A stretch of DNA of 64,000 bases from Amycolatopsis lurida (lineage in GTDB: Bacteria > Actinomycetota > Actinomycetes > Mycobacteriales > Pseudonocardiaceae): positions 4,309,501 to 4,373,500 of the forward strand of contig NZ_FNTA01000004.1 in assembly GCF_900105055.1 (NCBI RefSeq), given 5' to 3'. Position numbers and translations under genes: made by a program. Positions within the stretch are counted from its first letter, which is position 1. Every line of letters begins with the position of its first letter. Shown here in pieces: positions 50,860 through 59,513 of the stretch. The notes beneath the pieces are model-generated. The model made no database searches. It saw only the letters and a program-made list of their open reading frames with translations, and was not told the DNA's origin.

Positions 50860-52086
50860 TCAGGCCGCCGGGAGCGTCGTCTTCTCGCGGCGCTTCTCCA
50901 GCAGCGAGTTCAGCGCCCGCGTCCCCGGCCCGGCGGCGGCCCACAGCACGCCGACGCCGACCAGGCAGACCGCAGCCGTCCAGTAGGCCACCGGCGGCGC
51001 CGACTCCGTCTGCGCGTCACCGAGGATCCACGGCCGGAACTGCGACTGCACCCACAGCATCCCGTAGCCGAACGCCGTCACCAGCAGCGCGCCCGCGCCC
51101 GCCGTCAGCAGCGGATGGTCTCGGCCGATGCGGAAGGCCAGGTCCACGGCGAGGCCGACGGCGAGCAGGTAGAACGGCACGACCGAGACCGGGAAGCCCA
51201 TCCCGAGCAGCAGCGGCCACATCACCAGCCGGTACGCGAGGTAGGCGGCGGCGACGGTCGTCCCGGCCCAGCGGAAGCCGGTGGTGTGCCGCGCCAGCGC
51301 GAAGATCAGCGCCATCACGCCGATACCCCACAGGGGGTAGACCCAAGCGTCGATCGGCATCGTGAAGTACTCGACGGCCACCCGGTCGACCGGATGCCCG
51401 ATCTGGTTGGCGGCGAAGTTCAGCAGCTCGGGCTCGGCCTCGGGCGCGCCGCGCTCCCAGGCGCGCAGGCCGAGGATGCCGTACTCCTGCTGACCGTTCG
51501 GGAAGAACGTGTTCTCCAGGAAGAACGCCCACAGTCCGATCAGGACCCCGGTGCGCAGGCGGCCGGGCTTGGCGTGCTTCAGCCAGCCCATGATCACGCC
51601 GGCCTGCATGATGCCCGTTCCGATGTAGAGCATCATGTGCGACGGGCTCCACGCGGTCAGGTCGAGACCGTTGACCCGGTGGTTGATGACGTCCAGCGGC
51701 GCCGCGATGAGGAACACCACGAGCCCGATCTGCATCAGCCGCAGTGACCGCCGGTCGGCGCCCATCCCGGTGTAGCTGTGGATCGCCACCAGCACCATGA
51801 TGATCACCGTGCCGACGGTGTTGATCAGGTGCGGCGGGGCGAGGTCGTCGCGCAGCCACATGAAATGCCACGACATGTCCCACGACGAGCCGACCAGCTT
51901 GAAGGCGAACGCCGCCAGCCACATCGAGTAGCAGAAGTTCAGCACCCAGTCCGGCGTCGCCTGTCCCGGCGCGCCGCGGTGCCAATGGAGCTTGAAGAAC
52001 AGCCTGGTCTTCGCGATCGGGCTGCGGGGGATGACACCCGGCGAAAGGTCCCCGGTCACTTCTGTCGCCTTTGTCATGCGGGCCAT
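50860..52086 (-). CDS. Polytopic membrane protein of unknown function
   Basis: 408 residues with about 9-10 hydrophobic segments. Conserved-looking His residues sit near helix ends: LHWHRGAP, WDMSWHFMWLRDD, PPHLINTVGT, VINHRVNGLD, SPSHMMLYIG and GHPVDRVAVEYF. This density of membrane His suggests metal or heme binding, but I do not recognise the family. The ATG at 52086 has GGAGCAGGG upstream; ATG 52077 is the alternative. The C-terminus is basic (LEKRREKTTLP). Convergent with fba. Confidence 0.85.
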   Translation of the reverse strand: MARMTKATEVTGDLSPGVIPRSPIAKTRLFFKLHWHRGAPGQATPDWVLNFCYSMWLAAFAFKLVGSSWDMSWHFMWLRDDLAPPHLINTVGTVIIMVLVAIHSYTGMGADRRSLRLMQIGLVVFLIAAPLDVINHRVNGLDLTAWSPSHMMLYIGTGIMQAGVIMGWLKHAKPGRLRTGVLIGLWAFFLENTFFPNGQQEYGILGLRAWERGAPEAEPELLNFAANQIGHPVDRVAVEYFTMPIDAWVYPLWGIGVMALIFALARHTTGFRWAGTTVAAAYLAYRLVMWPLLLGMGFPVSVVPFYLLAVGLAVDLAFRIGRDHPLLTAGAGALLVTAFGYGMLWVQSQFRPWILGDAQTESAPPVAYWTAAVCLVGVGVLWAAAGPGTRALNSLLEKRREKTTLPAA

Positions 52087-52195
52087 CTTCCCTGCTCCAG
52101 ATCACGGGATGAGCATTTGGGGTCGAAAATCGGGGTTCACCCGTAGGGGTGGCGGATTTGCGGTCGGCGTGCGAAGCAGGGCAAGGTGTGCCGCC

Positions 52196-52282
52196 ATGAT
52201 GCCGAAACGACTCGTCGCGGCGGTCCTCGTCGCCGCTCTGGTGCTGGCCGGTGGGGGCATTCTCGGGAGCCTGTTCTTCTAG
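52196..52282 (+). CDS. Possible 28-residue membrane peptide
   Basis: ATG ATG start followed by PKRLVAAVLVAALVLAGGGILGSLFF and a TAG. One hydrophobic helix with a basic N-terminus, the profile of small bacterial membrane peptides. Only a weak AAGGTG lies upstream. It sits between divergent genes; no homologue is recalled. Could be chance. Confidence 0.3.
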   Translation: MMPKRLVAAVLVAALVLAGGGILGSLFF

Positions 52283-52423
52283 TCACAGCGCCGCCGATCG
52301 CGTGCTCTCAGACGCGCCCCCTCATCGAGCTTTCGTGGCTTTCGGCCGACAGAGGGCGCGCGATGTGAAGTCTCCGTCGGGCGCGGGGCGCCCTTGGGGA
52401 GACGGGTCGGCACAATGGGCCGT

Positions 52424-52831
52424 ATGACGAACCTTCTCGGCCCCCAGCCGACGCATCTCCCCGAGCACACCGCCGCGCAGGCGGCGCTGGACGCCGGGAC
52501 CGATCCGGCCGCCGTCGCCGCCGAGCACCCCGACTACAGCGAGGCGTGGGCCGCCCTCGCCGAGAAGGCGCTCGAAGCCGGCGAGACCGTCGCCGCGTAC
52601 GCGTATGCCCGTACCGGCTACCACCGCGGTCTCGACCAGCTTCGCCGCGCGGGCTGGAAGGGACACGGTCCGGTGCCGTGGTCGCACCGCCCGAACCAGG
52701 GTTTCCTGCGTTCGCTCGCGGTCCTCGGCAAGGCCGCCGGCAAGATCGGCGAGACCGAGGAGTACGACCGCTGCCGCACCTTCCTGAGCGACTCGGACCC
52801 CGCCGCCGCGGAAGCCACCGGCCTCAAGTGA
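52424..52831 (+). CDS. DUF3151 family protein
   Basis: 135 residues: LPEHTAAQAALDAGTDPAAVAAEHPDYSEAWAALAEKALEAGETVAAYAYARTGYHRGLDQLRRAGWKGHGPVPWSHRPNQGFLRSLAVLGKAA. The TPR-like helical start and the GWKGHGPVPWSHxPNxGFLR block are the DUF3151 hallmarks. Function is unknown. Members lie near fba in mycobacteria (the Rv0360c-Rv0363c area), and here fba is 1.7 kb away, so synteny is partly kept. ATG 52424 follows CCGT; no strong Shine-Dalgarno site. Confidence 0.9.
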   Translation: MTNLLGPQPTHLPEHTAAQAALDAGTDPAAVAAEHPDYSEAWAALAEKALEAGETVAAYAYARTGYHRGLDQLRRAGWKGHGPVPWSHRPNQGFLRSLAVLGKAAGKIGETEEYDRCRTFLSDSDPAAAEATGLK

Positions 52832-52916
52832 CCTCGTGAGGGGTTAGGACGGTTAGCGCCAAGGGCGGCTTAGGTACCTACTGCCGGTGCGGCGCGGGCG
52901 GCGGTTTCGTGTGGCT

Positions 52917-53036
52917 GGATGGACGACACGTGTGATCAGACGGACGACACACGTGACTGAACGGACGACACGCGTGATCAGACGGACGACACGCGGCGGA
53001 ACCCGGCCCCGGTCGTGTCGTCCGCCGGATCACGCG
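52917..53036. repeat. Second 21-bp tandem repeat array with inverted copy
   Basis: Partial unit at 52917-52933, then units 52934-52954, 52955-52975 and 52976-52996 sharing ACGGACGACACRCGT. After a 15-bp spacer an inverted unit (about 53012-53036) reads GTCGTGTCGTCC, then GCCGGATCACGCG. Two alternating variants are seen (GATCAGACGG and GACTGAACGG). Same unit length and inverted end copy as the array at 1252-1337, with different sequence. Confidence 0.85.
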
Positions 53037-53053
53037 ACATCGCGGTCAAGTGT

Positions 53054-53095
53054 CGTGAGTGGTAAGGACGGTTAGAACCGTCCTTACCACTCACG
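53054..53095. terminator. 20-bp perfect hairpin between convergent genes
   Basis: CGTGAGTGGTAAGGACGGTT (53054-53073), AG loop, and its exact complement (53076-53095), two bases before the lipase stop. A partial copy of the motif (TTAGGACGGTTAG) occurs at about 52846-52858. No T-run, but the stem is strong and may stop transcription from both sides. Confidence 0.75.
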
Positions 53096-53097
53096 AG

Positions 53098-54324
53098 CTA
53101 GAACAGCCCGCAGTTCCCCACGGCAGGCAGCCCCGCGAAGCGTCCCTCAAGCCAGGCGAAAGCCTCCGGGAAAGCCCGGATCGCCCCACCGACGTGCGTC
53201 GGGACCAGCGAAGTCGAGAACTGCACCTTCGCGCCCTTCGCGCACCACGAGCGCGCCATCGTCCGCCCTTGCGCGTAGGGGACGATGTCGTCGAGTGCAC
53301 TGTGGACGACCAGCGTCGGCGCGCCCGGCTTCCGTGCTCCGATGAGCTGCTCGCCGACTCGCGTCTTGTACGGCTCTTCGCCGAGGTACGCGGTCAGCGG
53401 CCTTCCGTCCTTCGTCAGGTCCTTCGACTGAGTGAACGCGTGTCCGAAGATCGCGTCCCCGGTGCACTCCTGCTTCACCTTCTCGAACGCTTCGACGCCC
53501 TTCGCGTTCAGCAGGGCCGGGATGTTCAGTTCCGGGTACGCCGCGTCCATGCTGACCAGCGTGAATCCGAGGAACCCGAAGGCGTAGTGCCCGTCGATGT
53601 TCTTGCCGACCTCGGCCAGGTCTGCCGGGACGGCGCCCGCGTACGAGCCCTTCAGCTTGAGTTCGGGTGCGTACGACGGCTGAAGTTCGGCGGCCGACGC
53701 CGACGCCCCGCCGCCCTGCGAGTAGCCCGCGGTCGCGACCGGGCCGTTGTCCGGCAGGTTCGCTTCGGGCAGGCGCTGTGCCGCGCGGATCGAGTCGAGG
53801 ACGGCGTTGCCCTCGGCGACGCGGTTGACGTACGTGTGGACGCCCGGGGTGCCGAGGCCCTCGTAGTCGGTGACGACGACGCCGTAGCCGCGAAGCAGCA
53901 GCCCGGCGATGAAGGGGCCTTCGTACTCCATGCCCGCCGCTAGGGCTTTCGACGGCGCGCACTGGTCGCCGACGCCCTGCGTCCCGGCCGCGTAGCCGAT
54001 GACCGGCCGTTCGCCCGCGCCGGTCCACGCCTTCTTCGGGGTGAGGACGGTGCCGGTCACGGCGTTGGCCTTGCCGTGGGTGTCGGTGCTGCGGTACATG
54101 ATCCGCTGGACGTTCGCGTCGGCCTTGATGAGTTTCACAGGATCGACGTAAAAGGTGGACGGTTCGTGCCGGATGATGTCGCCGGGAGCACCCGCGGGCA
54201 GTGGCGACGGGGGATCGTAGAAGGACGGGGCGGCCGTGGCCTGCGGTGCCCCGAAGGTCAGCAGGGCCGCGATGGTGGCCGCTGAGACGGCGGCGGAAAC
54301 ACCGAGCCGGGATCCTGGACGCAT
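53098..54324 (-). CDS. Secreted lipase (LIP family alpha/beta hydrolase)
   Basis: 408 residues. Signal peptide MRPGSRLGVSAAVSAATIAALLTFGAPQATA. Catalytic Ser in the nucleophile elbow GYSQGG, Asp in HSALDDIVPY and His in VPTHVGG. Blocks such as VTGTVLTPKKAW, VIGYAAGTQG and VVVTDYEGLGTPGVHTYVNRVAEGNAVLDSIRAA match secretory lipase/LipE-type enzymes of actinobacteria (PF03583). It likely hydrolyses acyl esters outside the cell. ATG 54324 has CGAGGAG. It is divergent from a TetR gene, with an operator between (54350-54371). Confidence 0.92.
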   Translation of the reverse strand: MRPGSRLGVSAAVSAATIAALLTFGAPQATAAPSFYDPPSPLPAGAPGDIIRHEPSTFYVDPVKLIKADANVQRIMYRSTDTHGKANAVTGTVLTPKKAWTGAGERPVIGYAAGTQGVGDQCAPSKALAAGMEYEGPFIAGLLLRGYGVVVTDYEGLGTPGVHTYVNRVAEGNAVLDSIRAAQRLPEANLPDNGPVATAGYSQGGGASASAAELQPSYAPELKLKGSYAGAVPADLAEVGKNIDGHYAFGFLGFTLVSMDAAYPELNIPALLNAKGVEAFEKVKQECTGDAIFGHAFTQSKDLTKDGRPLTAYLGEEPYKTRVGEQLIGARKPGAPTLVVHSALDDIVPYAQGRTMARSWCAKGAKVQFSTSLVPTHVGGAIRAFPEAFAWLEGRFAGLPAVGNCGLF

Positions 54325-54349
54325 GCTTGCTCCTCGTTGAGCACAAACA

Positions 54350-54371
54350 TTTTCGACAGACGTGTCGAAAA
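54350..54371. promoter_or_regulatory. TetR operator between lipase and tetR
   Basis: TTTTCGACA-GACG-TGTCGAAAA, perfect 9-bp arms with a 4-bp spacer, 26 bp from the lipase start and 24 bp from the tetR start. Well placed to regulate both divergent genes. Confidence 0.88.
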
Positions 54372-54395
54372 AGAGAGTCAGTGAGGTGGCGCACA

Positions 54396-55040
54396 ATGTC
54401 AAGTCCGGCGCCGCGAGGGAGACCCCGCAAACTCCCGATCGGCGAGCAACGCACGCGGGTGCTGGGTTCGGCCGCCGGTGTCTTCGCGGTACACGGCGCG
54501 CAGGCCGCGACGATCGAACAGATCGCCCGGCGCGCGGGGGTGTCCCGCCAGGCCGTCTACGAGCAGTTCGGCGATCGGACGACGTTGTTCACCCAGGTCG
54601 TCGCGGATATCGAGGAACGGGCTTTCGAAGCGATCGGCGCACCCGCCCTGGATCTCTCGCAGCCCGAACTGCGGTCCTGGGCGCGCGCCAACTACGCCAA
54701 CATGTTCGCCTTCGTCGCGGCGAACCCCGACGCGTTCCCCGTCCTGCGCGAGGCGGAGCGCATGGGCGACCCAGCCCTCACCCGGCTGCGGGAGCGGCTC
54801 GCCGCCGTCTACACCGAGGCGAGCAGGCAACGCTGGGCCCGCCACGGCGTCGACTCCGGCCGCGCGGACAAGGCTCTGGTCACGCTGTTCTTCGCGATGA
54901 CCGAGGCACTCGTCCAGGCGAGCTGGGACGGTGAGCCGCCCGACGCGGACGCGCTCATCGACCTGCTCACCGAATTCACCGTCGGCGGCGTCGTCCGCCT
55001 GCGGACCGAGGCCGCCGACGTGATGGAAAGACTGCGCTAG
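54396..55040 (+). CDS. TetR family regulator of the lipase gene
   Basis: 214 residues. HTH: RTRVLGSAAGVFAVHGAQAATIEQIARRAGVSRQAVYEQFGDRTTLFTQVVADIEERAF (about 20-75), recognition helix near VSRQAVYEQF. An Arg/Pro-rich N-terminal arm (APRGRPRKLP, AT-hook-like) precedes it. The C-terminal half is a helical ligand domain. The palindrome at 54350-54371 is the likely binding site. Convergent stops of this gene and the GGDEF gene overlap as CTAG (55037-55040). Confidence 0.9.
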   Translation: MSSPAPRGRPRKLPIGEQRTRVLGSAAGVFAVHGAQAATIEQIARRAGVSRQAVYEQFGDRTTLFTQVVADIEERAFEAIGAPALDLSQPELRSWARANYANMFAFVAANPDAFPVLREAERMGDPALTRLRERLAAVYTEASRQRWARHGVDSGRADKALVTLFFAMTEALVQASWDGEPPDADALIDLLTEFTVGGVVRLRTEAADVMERLR

Positions 55041-56380
55041 GCCGCGACGGCCTCCAGCGGCATTCCGGCCTCTTCGGCGACCGACGCCAGATCCGGGGAC
55101 GACACGACGCGGTTGCGGCCGTTGCGTTTCGCCGCGTAGACCGAGGCGTCGGCAGAGGCCATGACCTCGTCGATCGTCCGGCCGTCCAGCGGGTACGTCG
55201 CGACGCCGACCGACGCCGTCCGCTGCTCGATGACGACGGAGTTGCCCTCGTTGTCCTGGGTCCTGATGACCATTTCGCTGATCCGCTGGCGGATCCGCTC
55301 GGCGACCGCGACGGACTCCTGCTTCGAAGACGAAGTCAGGAGTACGACGAACTCCTCACCGCCGAAGCGGCCGGCGAGGTCCTGTGTCCGCGTTTCGGAC
55401 TTGACCAGTGCCGCGACACCCTTGAGCACGTCGTCGCCCGCGAGGTGGCCGTACGTGTCGTTGATGCTCTTGAAGTGGTCGAGGTCGATCATCAGCGCGC
55501 CGAACTGGCCGTTCTCGCGCTCGGCGCGGGAGACCTCACGGACGGCGCCCTGCTGCCAGGTCGTGGCGTTGAGCAGCTGGGTCTTCTGGTCGGTGGTGGC
55601 CAGTTCCTCCAGCTGCTTGATCAGCACCGAACGCTGCAGCAGGTACAGCGGCAGGAAGACGAGCAGCACCAGCACCGGCTGATGCGGCAGGACGGCGAGC
55701 ACGAGCGCGCCGATGCAGACCGTCGAGGCCTCGAGGATGTTGTCGTCCCAAGAGCCGAGGAGCGTCTGGACGGTCGCCTTCTTGGGCGCCGCGAAGTACA
55801 GGCCGGTGCCGGTGAAGACGGCGTTCATCAGGAAGAAGGCGAGGCTCGCGACGCAGATCGACGTCACCGACGCCGCGTCGGCGCCGACGATCTGTACGGC
55901 CGCCCAGGCGGCGAACGCGGTGAGCGTCATGGATGTGGCGTTCGCCACAGTTCGATGGGGGTTGACCGTGTGAAGGCCCGCCCAGCTGCGATATCCGAGG
56001 TGAAGATAGATCACGGTTACGAGAAGTGCGGTCAACTGCGGCGGAAGCAGGATCGCGCCCGGCAGGACCCAGACCGAGGTCATGTTGATATGCGGGGTGA
56101 CGCTCATGCTGCGCCGCTGGCGCTCGATCCGGCGGGTCGCCTCGGTGTGCGCGATGGCGAGCCCAGCGAGGAGGAAACACAGCAGGACCTGCGAAGACGT
56201 GATGGCGATGGATGCGGCGAAGACCCCCGTCAGTGCCAGCATCGTCGCGACGGACAGCCCGGTGTAGGCGATCCAGTACTTGGGCCTCTTCCACAGCTCC
56301 CACGTCGCTACCGTGAGAGCCGAACGATGTCCAGCGCGTTCCTCCGATGTGATCATCTTTCCCCCTGACTCTTGCGTCAT
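55037..56380 (-). CDS. Membrane-bound diguanylate cyclase (GGDEF)
   Basis: 447 residues. Six to eight membrane segments in the first 250 residues (MASE-like, no recognised ligand motif), then a GGDEF domain (about 260-430): MIDLDHFKSINDTYGHLAGDDVLKGVA, active-site GGEEF in AGRFGGEEFVVLL and SVGVATYP. The GGEEF form is compatible with activity. The product-inhibition I-site RxxD is present five residues before it (RTQD-LAGRF-GGEEF), so c-di-GMP feedback is likely. No EAL domain. ATG 56380 or 56356 (MITSEERAGH). c-di-GMP controls development in actinomycetes. Confidence 0.92.
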   Translation of the reverse strand: MTQESGGKMITSEERAGHRSALTVATWELWKRPKYWIAYTGLSVATMLALTGVFAASIAITSSQVLLCFLLAGLAIAHTEATRRIERQRRSMSVTPHINMTSVWVLPGAILLPPQLTALLVTVIYLHLGYRSWAGLHTVNPHRTVANATSMTLTAFAAWAAVQIVGADAASVTSICVASLAFFLMNAVFTGTGLYFAAPKKATVQTLLGSWDDNILEASTVCIGALVLAVLPHQPVLVLLVFLPLYLLQRSVLIKQLEELATTDQKTQLLNATTWQQGAVREVSRAERENGQFGALMIDLDHFKSINDTYGHLAGDDVLKGVAALVKSETRTQDLAGRFGGEEFVVLLTSSSKQESVAVAERIRQRISEMVIRTQDNEGNSVVIEQRTASVGVATYPLDGRTIDEVMASADASVYAAKRNGRNRVVSSPDLASVAEEAGMPLEAVAA

Positions 56381-56558
56381 TCTCCGAAACCCCCTACTTA
56401 CGGACAGCTTCTACCGACTTGCGGGCTGTCGACAAGCTCCCTAGGTGTGTACTTTTCTCTGAGAGGTCGAGGGAAAGGTGCCAGCGATGGCCGGTAGGGA
56501 TCAGTGAACTGGGGCGCGCGCCAGACGTCCGCGCGATCGGGCCGGCGCGTGGAACACC

Positions 56559-57812
56559 TCAATGTTCTGCGCGCGCGGCGTCTTTTTCCTGCCACCGTTC
56601 CGGGTCACGGCTGAGGGTCCGGAACCAGCTCAACGCGAGCGGGACGGTCAGCGCCAATCCCGCAAGCCCGAAGACGCCGACCGTCGACTGAGGGCCGACC
56701 TGGTCCGCCAGGATGCCGCCGATCAGGGGACTCACGCCCATCGTCGTGGTCAATCCGGTGTTCGACAGCCCCATGACCTGTGCCCGGCTCTCGTCCGGCA
56801 CGGCCAGCGTCAGCGACGCGGTCGCCTGCATCAGCGCCACCGTGCCGAAGCCGCCGCAGAGCACGAACAACACGATCGACGCCCACGGTCCCGGCTGCAG
56901 GAAGCACAGCAGCAGCGGGATCGCCGTCAACGCGGAAAGCGGCCCGATCAGTTTCGGTCTGATGTGGGCCGGCACCCAGCGCGAGTAGATGAACGCGCCG
57001 ATCACGCTGCCGATCGGGTCGGCGGCCAGCAGGAGGCCGATCACCTCGGGGCCGCCGCCGGACGAGGCGACGTAAGGCGCCGCGATGCCCTCGTACACCG
57101 GCAGCAGGCCCATCAGCCAGGTGAACAGCAGCAGTGAACGCAACCCCGAGCTGGCGAAGACGATCTTCCCGCCCGAGCCGATCGACGCGAAGAACGACTT
57201 GCGCTTCTCGCCGGACGCCGCGGCCGGACGCGACTTCAGCCCGAACCGGACGAACAGCGCCGAGATCACGAAGGTGACCGCGTCCAGCGCGAGGGCGATG
57301 TGGGGTTCCAGCGCGGTCAGCAGGAGACCGCCGCCGGCGAATCCGGCCAGCTGTGCCGACTGGACGGTCATGCTGCGGATCGCCATACCGACGACGAAGC
57401 GGTCGCCTTCGAGGATCTGCGGCAGCAGGGCCAGCTGGGCCGCCTTGAACGGCGGATTCAGCAGCGAGACGGCGCCGACGAGGACACACAGGACCCAGAA
57501 CGGCAGTACCGGCACCGCGACCAGCGCGATCAGCAAGGCCCGCATCAGGTCGACGACCACCATCACGGTCCGCCGGGGGAACCGGTCCGCGAACCCGGTG
57601 AGGAAGATGCCGCCGAGCAGCGAAGGGGCGTAGGTCAGCGCGTAGGTGAGACCGGTCAGGGTCGCGGAGCGGGTTTCGGTGAAGACGAGGACGGAGAGGG
57701 CGACTCTGGCGAGTTGATCACCGAAGATCGAGAACAACTCGGCGAACCAGAGCGAACGGAACTCGGCTACACCGAAGACCTCTCGGTAAGTGACCCGTCC
57801 GGCCGAAGCCAT
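56559..57812 (-). CDS. MFS transporter (MFS_3, macrolide-efflux-like)
   Basis: 417 residues, 12 hydrophobic segments: FRSLWFAELFSIFGDQLARVALSVLVFTETRSATLTGLTYALTYAPSLLGGIFLTGFADRFPRRTVMVVVDLMRALLIALVAV, then LMGLLPVYEGIAAPYVASSGGGPEVIGLLLAADPIGSVIGAFIYSR. The N-terminal FxxLWxxxLxSxxGD pattern matches the MFS_3/MefA-like group. Substrate unknown. ATG 57812 has GGGGGCAGC upstream and TAATAA as a likely -10 at about 57832; an earlier in-frame start at 57893 is less likely. Confidence 0.9.
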   Translation of the reverse strand: MASAGRVTYREVFGVAEFRSLWFAELFSIFGDQLARVALSVLVFTETRSATLTGLTYALTYAPSLLGGIFLTGFADRFPRRTVMVVVDLMRALLIALVAVPVLPFWVLCVLVGAVSLLNPPFKAAQLALLPQILEGDRFVVGMAIRSMTVQSAQLAGFAGGGLLLTALEPHIALALDAVTFVISALFVRFGLKSRPAAASGEKRKSFFASIGSGGKIVFASSGLRSLLLFTWLMGLLPVYEGIAAPYVASSGGGPEVIGLLLAADPIGSVIGAFIYSRWVPAHIRPKLIGPLSALTAIPLLLCFLQPGPWASIVLFVLCGGFGTVALMQATASLTLAVPDESRAQVMGLSNTGLTTTMGVSPLIGGILADQVGPQSTVGVFGLAGLALTVPLALSWFRTLSRDPERWQEKDAARAEH

Positions 57813-58259
57813 GCTGCCCCCAATAGGGTCCTTATTACGCGACAAACTCGTGACCGAGAGTAACGCGGTCACGAGCTCGTCACGAAGCGTCATTCGTTCA
57901 CGTAAGTGTCTCCTGACTGTTGGTGATTGGCTAGGTTCTTTCGCCGGGTTTCTGGAGTTGGAGATCTTTTTCGTGGAGGGACGGCCGTCCGCGAAGATGT
58001 CCCAGTGACCGGTCCCTCGGCGCGGACCTGCGAATTTCGGCTGTTTTGGGGTTTTCGCCGGGAAAATCGCACCGGACCCGCGTCACCCGGCGCGGGGATA
58101 CGGCGCCGTGAAGACAGGCTGTGGGGTACCCCGGGCCGCTGGCGTTCGCACGGTGCGCGAACGCGTCGCGACTCCGCTCCGCGACCATCGGGTCCATCAG
58201 GCGGTACGGAGGCGCCCCCCCGAATGGATGACGGATCGTCCATTCGGCGTAGCGATGGC
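57813..58259. other. 447-bp non-coding gap
   Basis: The end near 57813-57900 should hold the MFS promoter (a TAATAAGGACCC stretch and GTCACGAGCTCGTCAC, a near-palindrome at about 57870-57885). The rest carries no frame with convincing actinobacterial codon use: the open frames at 57927-58292 and 58108-58350 are Arg-rich antisense-type readings. The 58200-58250 end carries a hairpin listed separately. Confidence 0.55.
58221..58246 (-). terminator. Hairpin after the LLM monooxygenase gene
   Basis: CGAATGGA (58221-58228) and TCCATTCG (58239-58246) form a perfect 8-bp stem with a 10-base loop, 13 bp past the minus-strand stop and followed on that strand by a run of G. Terminator-like but without a T-run. 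Confidence 0.5.
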
Positions 58260-59390
58260 TCAGCCGTCGACCGCGAGCACCTCGCGGGCTGAAGCCGCCC
58301 GAGCCGCGTCGCGTTTGGCGACCTCTTCGCGCACGATCGGGATGACGTGACGGCCGAAGTCGATCGTGTCGCCGAGCATGTCGTAACCGCGCGCGGAGAG
58401 GATGTCGACGCCGAGGTCGTAGTAGTCGAGCAGAGCCTGTGCCACGGTTTCGGGCGTGCCGACCAGCGCGTTCGAGTTCCCGGCGCCACCGGTCGCGGCC
58501 GCGGTGGGGGTCCACAGAGCCCGGTCGAATCGTTCCCCTTCGGCGGCGACGGCGAGGAGCCGCTGCGAGCCGGTGTTCTCCGGATTCGTGAGCGAATGCC
58601 GCCGCGTCAGCTGCCTGCCCCCGTTCGTCCGGGCCTTGATGGCATCGACCGTGCGATATGCCTTCTCCCAGGCGAGTTCCTCGGTCGGTGCGATGATCGG
58701 GCGGAAGGCGACCTGGATCCGCGGGACGTCGGTCCGCCCGGCGGCCTTGGCCGCGGCCTTGACGGACTCGATCTGCTCGGCGGTCTGCGCGAGAGGCTCA
58801 CCCCAGAGGCAGAAGATGTCCGCTTCGGCCCCGCCTGCCGCGTACGCCGCCGGAGACGAGCCGCCGAACGAAACGCCCGGGCGTGGTTGTTGCACGGGAC
58901 GGACGTCGAGGACGAAGTCGGCGAAGCGGTAGTGCTCGCCTTCGTGGTCGAAGGGCTCTTCGGATGTCCAAGCCTGCTTCACGATCTGGATGTACTCGCG
59001 GGTGCGGGAGTAGCGCTCGTCCTTGGTGAGGTAGTCGCCTTCACGCTGCTGTTCGTGGTCGCTGCCGCCGGTGATGAAGTGGACCGTGAGCCTCCCGTCC
59101 GAAAGCCGGTCCAGCGTGGCGAACGTCTTCGCCGCGAAGGTCGGATACGAGACGTTCGGCCGGTGCGCCAAGAGGATCTGGAGCTTGTCGAGTTTCGACG
59201 CGACGTATGCGGCCGCCTGCGCCGGGTCCGGCCCGCTGGAGCCGTACGCGAACAGCACGCGGTCCCAGCCGAAGTCCTCGTGCGCCCGCGCGAGGCGCAG
59301 CGTGTAGTCCTTGTCGAAGACGCCGCCCGATCGCGGACGGGTCTCCGAACCGTCGTTGGTGCCTCCGATACCCAGGAATTCGACCGGCAT
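58260..59390 (-). CDS. LLM-class flavin monooxygenase (alkanesulfonate monooxygenase-like)
   Basis: 376 residues of the SsuD/SfnG group: MPVEFLGIGGTNDGSETRP, WDRVLFAYGSSGPDPAQAAAYVASKLDKLQILLAHRPN, GRLTVHFITGGSDHEQQREGDYLTKDERYSRTREYIQIVKQAW and VSFGGSSPAAYAAGGAEADIFCLWGEPLA. It uses reduced FMN and O2, probably to desulfonate or cleave a small organosulfur compound. ATG 59390 has GAGAGGAA upstream. No SsuE reductase is adjacent. It is divergent from the FAD protein gene, 123 bp apart. Confidence 0.9.
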   Translation of the reverse strand: MPVEFLGIGGTNDGSETRPRSGGVFDKDYTLRLARAHEDFGWDRVLFAYGSSGPDPAQAAAYVASKLDKLQILLAHRPNVSYPTFAAKTFATLDRLSDGRLTVHFITGGSDHEQQREGDYLTKDERYSRTREYIQIVKQAWTSEEPFDHEGEHYRFADFVLDVRPVQQPRPGVSFGGSSPAAYAAGGAEADIFCLWGEPLAQTAEQIESVKAAAKAAGRTDVPRIQVAFRPIIAPTEELAWEKAYRTVDAIKARTNGGRQLTRRHSLTNPENTGSQRLLAVAAEGERFDRALWTPTAAATGGAGNSNALVGTPETVAQALLDYYDLGVDILSARGYDMLGDTIDFGRHVIPIVREEVAKRDAARAASAREVLAVDG

Positions 59391-59513
59391 CGCGCGTTCC
59401 TCTCGTCCGTGTCCCCCTGCTCGACGAGTACGCGCCGGTTCTCCGCCGTGGCAACGGGTTCCGCTCCTTGAGAACCCGCACGCCGCCCGGAATCCCGGCG
59501 TAGCTTCGGCTTC

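Noticed and set aside
52917..53036. Repeat array considered as a CRISPR
   Set aside because: Units are contiguous 21-mers with no spacers, an inverted copy is present and there are no cas genes.
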